Assembly: GCA_964504195.1 (NCBI GenBank)
Contig: CAZDDI010000043.1
Location: 1 to 37,856 of the forward strand
Length of the DNA stretch: 37,856 nucleotides
Source: CAZDDI01 sp964504195
GTDB lineage: Bacteria; Chloroflexota; Anaerolineae; B4-G1; SLSP01
Direction: 5' to 3'
The translations under genes and the position numbers were made by a program. The notes under the pieces are model-generated. The model did no database searches, was not told the DNA's origin, and saw only the letters and a list, made by a program, of their open reading frames with translations. Positions 1 through 8,088 of the stretch are shown one piece after another (within the stretch, counting starts at the first letter, position 1; the number at the start of each line of letters is the position of its first letter).

Positions 1-474
1 ACCCAGCGCGTGCAGCGATCCGCCGCCCCGGAAGAGGAAGTGCAGACCCAGCGCGCCATTGATAAAACATTGGTACGGCGACTTGTCGTGCGTAGCGAAC
101 GACCAACACGCATTGCAAAACTGCCATCTATCCAGCGTGCTGTTGAAAGCGATTCTGGAACCACACCTTTATTATTCAAAAAAACCGGAGCATACGCGCC
201 GTCCATCATGCCGGCTGCTAAATCAACGCATACCACAGGCGAGAACGCTACCGCAGCCCCGGTATTACCTTTACCGCCCATTCGTGTACAGCGGGTTCCA
301 ATGATTATACAACAGATGGCATCCCCTATCACTGTTCAGCGCACGGCAGAAGAAACAGCCAATGCTACCGAGTCAGCTCCCGGCGCAGTAGATTTACAGC
401 TGCTAGCGCAAGACATTTACGCGATCATCAAACGTCGTCTGCGCGTCGAGCAAGAACGACGTTCCATGCGCTAA
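1..474 (+). CDS. C-terminal part of a VQR-motif eCIS-associated protein (5' end outside window)
   Basis: The frame is open from base 1, so this is the last ~157 residues of a longer protein. An internal GTG at 10 is only a valine of that frame. The visible part is low-complexity with recurring VQR/VQT motifs (TQRVQRSAAPEEEVQTQR at the start, VQRVPM and VQRTAEE later) and ends in a basic amphipathic helix, DIYAIIKRRLRVEQERR. VQR motifs also follow the DUF4157 domain of the protein at 24841, so I infer an eCIS-core (DUF4157) type protein whose conserved domain lies upstream of the window. It sits 45 bp before the LysM tube protein and is probably in the same operon. No enzymatic motif is visible. 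It could also be a structural linker protein; the family is unconfirmed. Confidence 0.6.
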   Translation, partial: TQRVQRSAAPEEEVQTQRAIDKTLVRRLVVRSERPTRIAKLPSIQRAVESDSGTTPLLFKKTGAYAPSIMPAAKSTHTTGENATAAPVLPLPPIRVQRVPMIIQQMASPITVQRTAEETANATESAPGAVDLQLLAQDIYAIIKRRLRVEQERRSMR

Positions 475-519
475 CTCTTTCATTAAATAAGAGCGGAGAA
501 TTGAGGAGAGGAGTCTAAA

Positions 520-1197
520 ATGCAAGCAAGTAGTAACACCCCTACTGTCGTTAAGGCAGAAATTGTTATCGTTGATAAGCACGGTACCCCTGACAGCAGC
601 AAGTCGCCGATTAAATGTCTCTACAATCCTGAGACATTGCAATTTAGCCGTTCTTCAAGCTGGAGCAAAGAGGAAATCCCTCAAGAAAGTCATGCAAAGC
701 ACACCTATAAAGGCGGTGGCGGAGCATCACTGAGTGTCAGACTGATTTTTGATACTAGTAGCACGGGAGAGGATGTACGCGAGAAATTCACAGACCGTCT
801 ATTCGCCTTGTTAAATGTAGATGACAAGTTAAAACATCCGCCGTACTGCCGCTTCGAGTGGGGTGGAAAGTTCTTTTTCCCAAAGGGCTTTGTCAGCAGT
901 GTCAAAGCATCTTATACCCTGTTTTTGCCAAGCGGTGAACCTATCCGTGCCGAAGTCGATGTTTCATTTGAAGAAACTGATACCGAAAAAGATTTGGCTA
1001 ATAGACCGCAAAATCCAACCAGTCGCTCAGAAGCACGTGCGACCTGGGTTGTCCGTGAAGGGGAGCGGCTGGATTGGATCGCAGCCCAAGAATACGGCAA
1101 TGCTGCGGCATGGCGACATATCGCAATGGAAAATAACATTGAGGATCCGTTAGCCTTGCAAACAGGACAAGTGCTAAAACTAACCCCTCTGTCGTAA
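520..1197 (+). CDS. eCIS tube-initiator/baseplate hub protein with LysM domain (Afp7-like)
   Basis: A 225-residue protein with two parts. Residues ~10-150 match the contractile-injection-system tube protein N-terminal domain: the segment around CLYNPETLQFSRSSSWS, then a glycine-rich stretch and the FEWGGKFFFPKGFV core. Residues ~170-225 form a LysM module (WVVREGERLDWIA ... LQTGQVLKL). In the Afp/PVC systems the LysM protein joins the inner tube to the spike and baseplate hub. Here LysM is more likely a structural adaptor than a peptidoglycan binder, though binding cannot be excluded. The ATG at 520 is preceded by a purine-rich ribosome site (GAGGAGAGGAG). The next gene, a VgrG-like spike, follows by 30 bp, the classic eCIS order. 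Confidence 0.88.
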   Translation: MQASSNTPTVVKAEIVIVDKHGTPDSSKSPIKCLYNPETLQFSRSSSWSKEEIPQESHAKHTYKGGGGASLSVRLIFDTSSTGEDVREKFTDRLFALLNVDDKLKHPPYCRFEWGGKFFFPKGFVSSVKASYTLFLPSGEPIRAEVDVSFEETDTEKDLANRPQNPTSRSEARATWVVREGERLDWIAAQEYGNAAAWRHIAMENNIEDPLALQTGQVLKLTPLS

Positions 1198-1227
1198 CCC
1201 AATAGCGAGAAGGAGGAAGTAGAAAGC

Positions 1228-3063
1228 ATGTCCGACCAGGTAGAATTCACGGAAATTGTCAATTTTACAATCAAGGTTGATGGTAAAAGCATTGACACGG
1301 AACTAAATCATGATCTCACCGAGATGGTTGTAGATAGCAATCTGCATTTACCAGACATGGCATCACTGGTATTCTTCGCCACAGACACAACTGCTATAGA
1401 CAATGATACTTTCAAAATCGGTAAAAGTCTTGAGATTGCAGTAGGAAACGCGCCGCTCTTTGAAGGAGAGATTACGACGTTTGAACCAGTTTTCAACGAG
1501 GGAGGGGGCGTTGAAGTTGTTGTGCGTGGTTACGACAAGTCACATCGCCTGCATCGCGGCAATAAGACGCGCGTCTTTGCCGAAAAGACCTTTAGTGATA
1601 TTGTTTCACAAGTAGCCAAAGAGTCTGGATTGCAAGCGCAAGTAGAATCCTTTACAGATGTTCATGCGCATGTCTGGCAAAACAACCAATCAGATATGGC
1701 TTTCTTGAACTACCTTGCAACCCGGCTAGGCATGTATCTCTATGTAGACGGGAAAAAACTCTATTTCAAGAAAGAACCACCAGCGGCAGGCGATGCAGTT
1801 CAGTTTACCTGGGGGCATGAATTACGCTCATTTCGTCCACGCATGGCAGCCACGCATCAGACTGACAAAGTGGTGGTGCAGAGTTGGGATCCCGGTAGCA
1901 AAGATTTTGTGCGCGGGGAAGTCACCACAGCAAGCAGCACCGCTAACCAGGGCGGCGTAACACAAACCGGCGGCGACATAGCCAAGGCTGCTTTTGGCGC
2001 AGCGGAGCTACACCTGGTCACCTATCCTGATCTGACCGCCGGCGAGGCCAAAGTCATGGCCCAGGCGCTCTACGATCGCCTTCACAGTAATTTCATGCAA
2101 GCAGAAGGCCGATGTGTAGGTAATCCAAAGGTGAAGGGCGGCGCGCTAGTGGACATTAGCGGCGTAGGAACGCGCTTCAGCGGTAAGTACCGGGTGGCCA
2201 CAGCGACTCACACGTTCATTGGCGGCACTTACGAAACCACATTCACCGTGACCGGATTACAAACAGATGTATTGGATACCGTACTCAACGGCGACGATCC
2301 AACCGAGGTTCGCGCCCTGCTAGAAGGCGTGGTGCCAGCAATCATTACCAACAATGCAGATTCCGAAAATCTAGGCCGTGTCAAAGTCAAATACTCCTGG
2401 CTCGATGACCAATTAGAGAGTGGCTGGATACGTGTAGCACATCCAGGGGCTGGCACGGAGCGCGGATTGTTCTGGACACCTGAGGTCAATGATGAAGTTC
2501 TGATAGCCTTCGAACATGGCGATATCAACCGCCCCTATGTACTGGGTGGTTTATGGAATGGCAAAGATGCGCCCCCGAAACCCACCAGTGAGGTGGTCGC
2601 TGACGGCAAAGTCAACGAGCGTATCATCCAGTCGCGTAAAGGGCATGTCATAGTTTTCGGTGACAAAGATGGTGAAGAACAGATTATTATCCGTGACCAT
2701 ACAGGCAAGAACGAGATCGTTATTACTTCCTTTGATAATTCCATCGCGATTACGGTTGACCAGGACTACACACTTACGGCGAAGGGCAAAGTTGCCAGTA
2801 CCAGCGATGATACCACAACAGTTACCAGCAAAGGAGATATGACGATCAAGGCTGATGGAGCGGATGTGCTGATTCAGGGAACAAAAATCACCATCAAGGG
2901 ACAATCATCAATTGCAGTTGAAGCCGCTAGCAATATTGACATTAAAGCTAATGGACAACTTAACCTCAAAGGCAACATGGTCTCAATTCAGGGCCAAAGC
3001 ATGACCGAGCTGAAGAGCTCCGGAGTTCTGCAACTTCAAGGTTCGGTGGTCAAGATCAACTAG
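1228..3063 (+). CDS. VgrG-like central spike protein (Afp8-like)
   Basis: A 611-residue spike protein. Residues ~10-345 resemble the phage late-control protein D / gp27 hub domain. Residues ~360-445 form the gp5-type OB fold: NLGRVKVKYSWLDD, WTPEVNDEVLIAFEHGD and PYVLGGLWNG are typical VgrG/Phage_base_V landmarks. Residues ~470-611 are short beta repeats rich in I/V-K-G patterns, consistent with the trimeric beta-helix needle that ends in KIN. The protein trimerises under the tube and carries the PAAR tip, which is encoded directly downstream. An AGGAGGAAG ribosome site precedes the ATG. No extra C-terminal toxin domain is present, so this is a structural spike rather than an evolved VgrG. 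Confidence 0.93.
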   Translation: MSDQVEFTEIVNFTIKVDGKSIDTELNHDLTEMVVDSNLHLPDMASLVFFATDTTAIDNDTFKIGKSLEIAVGNAPLFEGEITTFEPVFNEGGGVEVVVRGYDKSHRLHRGNKTRVFAEKTFSDIVSQVAKESGLQAQVESFTDVHAHVWQNNQSDMAFLNYLATRLGMYLYVDGKKLYFKKEPPAAGDAVQFTWGHELRSFRPRMAATHQTDKVVVQSWDPGSKDFVRGEVTTASSTANQGGVTQTGGDIAKAAFGAAELHLVTYPDLTAGEAKVMAQALYDRLHSNFMQAEGRCVGNPKVKGGALVDISGVGTRFSGKYRVATATHTFIGGTYETTFTVTGLQTDVLDTVLNGDDPTEVRALLEGVVPAIITNNADSENLGRVKVKYSWLDDQLESGWIRVAHPGAGTERGLFWTPEVNDEVLIAFEHGDINRPYVLGGLWNGKDAPPKPTSEVVADGKVNERIIQSRKGHVIVFGDKDGEEQIIIRDHTGKNEIVITSFDNSIAITVDQDYTLTAKGKVASTSDDTTTVTSKGDMTIKADGADVLIQGTKITIKGQSSIAVEAASNIDIKANGQLNLKGNMVSIQGQSMTELKSSGVLQLQGSVVKIN

Positions 3064-3077
3064 AAGGAGCTTGGTTT

Positions 3078-3365
3078 ATGTTTCCAGCAGCAAGAGTGGG
3101 AGATATGACAGCAACAGGAGATATCATCACCGGGCCGGGTGTTGCTACGGTGTTGATTGGTGGACTACCAGCCTCAGTAATTGGGGATTTGGTATCTGGG
3201 GCTGCCTGCGTGGGTAGTATTACAGTAGGAAGCGCGACCGTATTAATTGGTGGGCGTCCTGCGGCCCGTATTAGCAGCACAGTTGTAGGCACCAATCCAG
3301 CCTCGGGCGTGCCTGTGACTACGGCTGTGGCTAAAGGACAACCCAACGTACTAATCGGCGGGTGA
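3078..3365 (+). CDS. PAAR-type spike-tip protein (Afp10-like) lacking histidines
   Basis: A 95-residue protein with the three PAAR turns: PAARVGD at residues 3-9, IGGLPASVIGD at ~27-37 and IGGRPAAR further on. PAAR proteins cap the VgrG beta-helix with a sharp cone and normally bind a metal through three histidines and a cysteine. This protein has no histidine at all. It keeps a cysteine at residue 44, while the usual first His position after the GD motif reads T-A-T-G-D. The tip is therefore predicted to fold without the canonical metal site. An AAGGAG ribosome site precedes the ATG. The stop overlaps the region of the next start, indicating translational coupling. The gene lies between VgrG and gp25, whereas Afp has gp25 first. 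Confidence 0.88.
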   Translation: MFPAARVGDMTATGDIITGPGVATVLIGGLPASVIGDLVSGAACVGSITVGSATVLIGGRPAARISSTVVGTNPASGVPVTTAVAKGQPNVLIGG

Positions 3366-3367
3366 CA

Positions 3368-3793
3368 ATGTCAAAAGACGATATTCGCACCCGTGAGTTT
3401 TTAGGACAGGGGTTGGCTTTCCCCCTGCGAATCAATCCGCAAGGGGGAGTAGCTCTCGCGCGTGGGGAAGAAGACATCGCCCAATCTATTCACATCATCT
3501 TGGAGACTTCTCCTGGTGAGCGCGTGATGCGCCCGGAGTTCGGCTGTCGCGCCAAGGAATTACTGTTTGCTCCATGTAATGTTGCCACGCAGAATTTGAT
3601 GAGCTCTTATGTACGGCGCGCACTTGCGCGCTGGGAACCCCGCATTGATGTCCTCAAAGTTGATGTCACCCCGGACCCCGACGCTGATGGGACATTGCTT
3701 GTAGAAATCTACTACGAAATCAAAGCTACCCATGATACTAGAAGCATCATCTATCCCTTCTACCTCATGGAAGAGTACAGTACACACCTGTAA
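3368..3793 (+). CDS. gp25-like baseplate wedge protein (GPW/gp25 family, Afp9-like)
   Basis: A protein of ~141 residues with the GPW/gp25 signature. The core GEEDIAQSIHIILETSPGER is followed by RPEFGCRAKELLFAP and then a C-terminal beta hairpin ending in IYPFYL. In T4, T6SS (TssE) and eCIS this protein links the baseplate wedge to the first sheath ring and triggers contraction. A GTG at 3362 in the same frame would add two residues and overlap the PAAR stop. I chose the ATG at 3368 because a GGCGGG motif lies just upstream at short spacing. The family length (~130-150) fits either start. It is part of the baseplate operon. Confidence 0.92.
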   Translation: MSKDDIRTREFLGQGLAFPLRINPQGGVALARGEEDIAQSIHIILETSPGERVMRPEFGCRAKELLFAPCNVATQNLMSSYVRRALARWEPRIDVLKVDVTPDPDADGTLLVEIYYEIKATHDTRSIIYPFYLMEEYSTHL

Positions 3794-3796
3794 CCC

Positions 3797-3832
3797 AAGG
3801 TGAAGTGCCAGACGAATCGGCCTTCACCCTTC
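3797..3832 (+). other. Intergenic imperfect hairpin between gp25 and gpJ genes
   Basis: In the 74-bp gap after the gp25 stop, GGTGAAG (3799-3805) pairs with CTTCACC (3822-3828). A further GCC/GGC pairing lies inside, with one bulged T. No T-run follows, so it is not a classical terminator. It could stabilise or process the operon mRNA, or be chance. The downstream gpJ gene has its own TGAGGAAAC ribosome site. Confidence 0.3.
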
Positions 3833-3867
3833 GAGCTGTTGAAATCCTAATGTTTTGAGGAAACTTT

Positions 3868-5934
3868 ATGCCATTACCCGAACCAATTCTCGACGACCTG
3901 CGTTTCCAGCGGGACCTGGTGGATGAAGCGCGCCGGCGTATCATCCGCTATTGCCCGGAATGGACCGACTACAATCTCAGCGATCCAGGGATTACTCTGA
4001 TTGAACTCTTTGCCTGGATGACAGAATTGCTCACTTACCGACTCAATCGCGTCCCGGACAAAATGTACATTAAATTTCTGCAACTACTGGGCGTGACTCT
4101 GCAGCCCGCCAGTAGTGCCCGTGTACCGCTGACTTTCTGGCTCTCTGCACCTTTTCCGCTTGGGCCTGAAGATACTACCACCGCAGTAGTTCCTCTGGGC
4201 ACTGAAATTGCCACTCGCCAAACGGAAGAACAACCAGAGATTATTTTCACAACAGATCAGCGCCTCACTGTCGTACCGCCCAAGCTGGTAGAACTACGCC
4301 GTGCGCCCGATATAACACGTAATTACCTGCCACGACTGGGAATTGAATCCTTCTTTGCTTTCGGCGATGACAAAGAACCGCAAGAGGGAGATACTTTTTA
4401 CTTGGGGTTTAACCCGGAACAGTCGCTCAGCGGGCACATTCTGCGCCTTACATTCCATTGTGACCAAACACAAGCCACCGGTATCCGCCGCGACAATCCT
4501 CCCCTGGTGTGGGAATGCTCCACCGGTGAGGGAACATGGGACGAAGTGATTCCTAGTCAACGCATAGGTGAGCGGGATACCACTGGTGGTCTCAATAATC
4601 CACAGGGAAGTTTGGTGTTCTATCTACCGCTAACGCTACAGCCAGATCAATTCAATGGGCGACTAGCTTACTGGTTACGCTGCCGCTTCGAGCAACGTAG
4701 TGAAGAACAAGGACGATACTCACAATCACCACGCATCACACAGATAATGGCACACACCATGGGGTCCAGTGTACTGGCAACCCACGCGCAAATGTATGAG
4801 ATGGCAGCACTGGGGACGAGCACTGGGGAACCAGGGCAAATTTTCCAACTCCCCCACGCCCCCATTCTGCCGCCTGGTATAGGTGAAACATTAGAAGTGG
4901 AAGAACTACGCGATGGCGAACCAATGTTTGTACCCTGGGAACGTGTGGAAAACTTTGCTTACTCGGATCGTTTCTCGCGGCATTTCACACTAGATACCGC
5001 TACAGGCGAAATCGCGCTAGGGCCGAGTATCCGACAAAGCGATGGTACACTCCGCGCGTATGGGCGTATGCCAGAAGTAGGCCGGGAGTTGCGCTTCAGC
5101 CAATATCGTGTAGGCGGTGGAGCGGCTGGCAATGTCCCTGAAAGTCGGCTGCAAGTCCTCAAAACCGCCCTACCCTATATCAGTCGGGTGACAAATCTCC
5201 AACAGGCCAGGGGGGGGCGCGATGCAGAGCATCTGGAGGAAGCAATGATGCGTGCGCGGCGAGAGATGCGTGCACAAGAACGCGCCATCACAGCGGAGGA
5301 TTTCGAAAGTCTGACACTACGCGCAAGTCGCAAAGTGGCGCGGGTGCGCTGCCGGACAGCCGGGAGCGCACCCACACTCCCCCCCGGAACAATTGAGCTA
5401 CTCATCGTTCCGGCAGCCTTTGACGCTGTACGTAACGGGGAACTACACATGCTGCAAGTACAGCCAGAACTACGTGATGAGGTACTGGCATATTTGAATC
5501 AGCGCCGTATGCTCACAACAGTGCTGCAAATCCGGGAACCCCATTACCTGGGTGTACAAGTGAAAGCAGAAGTTGTCGCGGCGCAATTCACCGATGTGCG
5601 ACTCGTACAAGAGCGCGTAGAATTGCGGCTACAACAATTCCTGTCGCCCCTGGCGTGGGAAGAAGATGTTACTTTTTCTGAACAGGTAGGACATACCTGG
5701 GAAGGCTGGCCTTTTGGCCGCGCGCTCTATCTCTCCGAACTCTTCTCCATCGTGCAGCAAGTTCCAGGCGTACGCCATGTTTTGGATGTGCAAATAGCTT
5801 ATCGCGAAATTACACCACGAGAAGACATAAACGTAACAACGGAGCTCACAAGACTTGATGGGCGTGTACTTACAATTACGGAAGATACGCTGCTTTGCTC
5901 GCTAACGCACAATGTAGAGGTAACGACGTTATGA
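3868..5934 (+). CDS. Baseplate assembly protein J-like (Afp11-like)
   Basis: A 688-residue protein of the putative baseplate assembly family (TIGR02243 type; phage P2 gpJ, T4 gp6-like). Residues ~25-75 carry the conserved wedge N-terminus (YNLSDPGITLIELFAWMTE then LTYRLNRVP). The middle is a series of beta domains. Residues ~450-500 hold the Baseplate_J core (GGRDAEHLEEAMMRARREMR and ITAEDFESL), and the C-terminus is the usual alpha/beta arm. This protein forms the wedge ring that surrounds the VgrG hub. The length is in the usual 600-1000 range for eCIS Afp11. It starts at ATG 3868 after TTGAGGAAAC. The stop TGA overlaps the next start as ATGA, indicating translational coupling to the gpI-like gene. 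Confidence 0.92.
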   Translation: MPLPEPILDDLRFQRDLVDEARRRIIRYCPEWTDYNLSDPGITLIELFAWMTELLTYRLNRVPDKMYIKFLQLLGVTLQPASSARVPLTFWLSAPFPLGPEDTTTAVVPLGTEIATRQTEEQPEIIFTTDQRLTVVPPKLVELRRAPDITRNYLPRLGIESFFAFGDDKEPQEGDTFYLGFNPEQSLSGHILRLTFHCDQTQATGIRRDNPPLVWECSTGEGTWDEVIPSQRIGERDTTGGLNNPQGSLVFYLPLTLQPDQFNGRLAYWLRCRFEQRSEEQGRYSQSPRITQIMAHTMGSSVLATHAQMYEMAALGTSTGEPGQIFQLPHAPILPPGIGETLEVEELRDGEPMFVPWERVENFAYSDRFSRHFTLDTATGEIALGPSIRQSDGTLRAYGRMPEVGRELRFSQYRVGGGAAGNVPESRLQVLKTALPYISRVTNLQQARGGRDAEHLEEAMMRARREMRAQERAITAEDFESLTLRASRKVARVRCRTAGSAPTLPPGTIELLIVPAAFDAVRNGELHMLQVQPELRDEVLAYLNQRRMLTTVLQIREPHYLGVQVKAEVVAAQFTDVRLVQERVELRLQQFLSPLAWEEDVTFSEQVGHTWEGWPFGRALYLSELFSIVQQVPGVRHVLDVQIAYREITPREDINVTTELTRLDGRVLTITEDTLLCSLTHNVEVTTL

Positions 5935-6884
5935 GCGATCCAGCGTTCCGGCTGGGCCATGTGCCAGATCAGTATCAACGTTACCCAGGAGAGGATCTTA
6001 CTCTTTATACACGCGTTGACGTGACAGGAGCTTCAGGTTATCGCCTGCAAATAAATTTACCCGCGGGATTACGTTTTGAGAGTTACACAGCACCAGATTT
6101 TCCTACTGGTAACGCACCACAAGTTGCAATGCTGGGTAATGGTGAGCGCCTACTGCTGTGGACATTGGCAGAGCCTCAAGAAATAGGTACACGTCACGAA
6201 TTTCAGATTCAGGTTGTGATCGAGTCAGTTACTGAGGAAACGAGTTTCGTAAGTCGTGCAGTACTTTCACCACTACCGGAAGGCGATTTGATTCAGGAAA
6301 GCACGACTATTATCGTTACCCCAGGGAGTCGCTATCTCCGCTACCTACCCGCACTCTACGAGAGTGACGTACTGATGGGCCGCTTCTTAATGCTCTTTGA
6401 CAGTTTCTGGCATCCACTAGAGGGAATGCTAAATCAGATACCTGAGTACTTCGATCCGGCGACCGCGCCGCGCGATTTATTACCCTGGCTAGCTTCCTGG
6501 TTTCAGCTGATGCTGGATGAGGCCTGGCCTGAAGCGCGTCGGCGTCGCCTATTGGAGTCTGTTGTCTGGCTCTATCGCCAACGCGGAACACGGCAAGGTT
6601 TACAAGAATATCTCGAAATCTACACTGGAGTTCGCCCGCAGATTATCGAACACCGAGCGCGAAACTTCCGCTTAGGCACGGGCAACCGGCTGGGTTTCGG
6701 GGTAGCAATGGGAACCCGTAATGTCCCGCACACATTTACGGTAATCTTACCGCTCCCGCCTATCACAACAGAGGATGTTATTGAGAAAGAGCGCTTAGAA
6801 CAAGCCCGACTTCATACCATCAAACAGATTATTGATGCGGAGAAGCCCGCACACACGACCTATCATTTGCAGATCGAATCTTAA
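5931..6884 (+). CDS. Phage tail protein I-like baseplate wedge with N-terminal DUF11-like domain (Afp12-like)
   Basis: About 317 residues. The frame extends upstream to 5895, but the ATG at 5931 overlaps the gpJ stop (ATGA) and has an AGAGG motif 11 bases upstream, so I place the start there. Residues ~115-317 match the tail protein I domain (TIGR02242): YLRYLPALYESDVLMGRFL, then PRDLLPWLASWFQLMLDE, RRRLLESVVWLYRQRGTRQG and IYTGVRP. The first ~105 residues are a beta-sandwich resembling DUF11/NEW3 folds (VTGASGYRLQINLPAGLRF), which is not part of the plain gpI family. The protein completes the baseplate wedge with the gpJ-like protein. The extra domain may act as an attachment surface; that is inference. 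Confidence 0.88.
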   Translation: MSDPAFRLGHVPDQYQRYPGEDLTLYTRVDVTGASGYRLQINLPAGLRFESYTAPDFPTGNAPQVAMLGNGERLLLWTLAEPQEIGTRHEFQIQVVIESVTEETSFVSRAVLSPLPEGDLIQESTTIIVTPGSRYLRYLPALYESDVLMGRFLMLFDSFWHPLEGMLNQIPEYFDPATAPRDLLPWLASWFQLMLDEAWPEARRRRLLESVVWLYRQRGTRQGLQEYLEIYTGVRPQIIEHRARNFRLGTGNRLGFGVAMGTRNVPHTFTVILPLPPITTEDVIEKERLEQARLHTIKQIIDAEKPAHTTYHLQIES

Positions 6885-6939
6885 TATTTTGCGGTACGAT
6901 GCAGTTTTTCATCAAACCGCTCCGGAAAGGTAAAGCAGC

Positions 6940-8070
6940 GTGAATAAAGAAGAAATTTTACAGCAATATCCTAAAAAACGGCTTTCTCCTGAAGACGGCA
7001 TGGCAGTGACAGCTTCTGTCTGGGAAGAAGCCCATGACGAGCACCGGCTCACCCAGCGCTTGCACACATTGTTAGAGCGTGGCCCCGGCATCGTCACGGG
7101 GTTGGAGGTGGTCGCCAGTGATCCACCCGACACTTCGGTCTATGTGCTGCCGGGCATTGCTATCAGTCCAGATGGCGACACAATTGTTATACAAGACCCT
7201 GTGACGTATGATTTACGCGCAGCACAGGGGGCGGTAAAGTTGCTACTGACTTATACCGAAAGCAAACCCAAACCTGAGAAAAACGCTGAAGGCGAACTGC
7301 TCCGCTATGTTCATGCACAATTTGGACTGGAAGCGGTTGCGCTGGAGACAAACGCAAGCGCAGGGGTCGAACTAGCACGGGTTTACTTGACAGAACACGG
7401 CGTGGTATTACAAAATGCCACACGCCAAAAAAGCCCTGCCGATAATGAGATTGACGTGCGCTTCCGGCACGAAATTGGCGCGTCGGCGTCTACACCGCTG
7501 ACAATAGCTATATGTTCACTTGATGATACCGTGCCGACCTGTCATGAACCAGGAATACAGGCCACAATCCGCTTTCTACATCAAAGCGCCCACCAGCCAG
7601 TGTGGGTGGACGTGAACGTTCCGCTCTCAGGGCGCCTGCAACAATACCCCCTCGTTGTGCTTGCCGCTCCGGGAGAGTTCACGCTCCCTGTTGAAAAAAT
7701 GAATGCTCTATACGCTTATATGCAAAACGGCGGCACTTTGTTATTGGAGAGCTGCAACCAAAACGGTAACAGTGAAGCGGCATTGACCGCCTTCCAATCA
7801 TTGCTAGAATCCCTCGGAGTGGCTTTCACCCCACTACCGGAGGATCACACGCTCTTGCAGGAACCGCACCTCTTCGCTACACCGCCCATAGGCGCGACAG
7901 GACGCGAGCCGCAGATTTGGATTGGGGAGGGGGTGATTCTCAGTGCCGCAGACTATGGTTGTTTGTGGGCTGGGCACAGCCACGACGGGCAACCTTCTCG
8001 GGAACAAATTCGCACAGCACATGAGTGGGGTGTCAATTTGCTTACCTATGCCAACAGCAAGCGCCGGTAA
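6940..8070 (+). CDS. DUF4159-like protein associated with eCIS baseplate genes
   Basis: 376 residues starting at GTG 6940, nine bases after a GGAAAGG ribosome site. Residues ~1-110 are an acidic N-terminal domain with the pattern GPGIVTGLEVVASDPPDTSV then VLPGIAISPDGD, which looks like a baseplate-attached beta domain. Residues ~215-376 look like DUF4159, a class-I glutamine-amidotransferase-like Rossmann fold (YPLVVLAAPGEFTLP, then MQNGGTLLLESC). The cysteine in LESC falls where nucleophiles sit in some relatives, but I see no clear catalytic triad. The role is unknown. Its place after gpI is where Afp has a fibre gene, so a fibre-adaptor role is conceivable. I recognise no homologous function with certainty. 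Confidence 0.7.
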   Translation: MNKEEILQQYPKKRLSPEDGMAVTASVWEEAHDEHRLTQRLHTLLERGPGIVTGLEVVASDPPDTSVYVLPGIAISPDGDTIVIQDPVTYDLRAAQGAVKLLLTYTESKPKPEKNAEGELLRYVHAQFGLEAVALETNASAGVELARVYLTEHGVVLQNATRQKSPADNEIDVRFRHEIGASASTPLTIAICSLDDTVPTCHEPGIQATIRFLHQSAHQPVWVDVNVPLSGRLQQYPLVVLAAPGEFTLPVEKMNALYAYMQNGGTLLLESCNQNGNSEAALTAFQSLLESLGVAFTPLPEDHTLLQEPHLFATPPIGATGREPQIWIGEGVILSAADYGCLWAGHSHDGQPSREQIRTAHEWGVNLLTYANSKRR

Positions 8071-8088
8071 TGGACAAAGAGAGAAACC

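Noticed and set aside
1228..3063. Evolved VgrG effector or T6SS VgrG
   Set aside because: The protein stops after the beta-helix with no C-terminal toxin domain, and its neighbours (LysM tube protein, gpJ/gpI wedge, Afp15 ATPase) are eCIS-specific.
5895..5930. Upstream extension of the gpI-like gene to 5895
   Set aside because: It would overlap the gpJ gene by 40 bases and lacks a ribosome site. The ATG at 5931 has a coupled ATGA overlap and an AGAGG motif.
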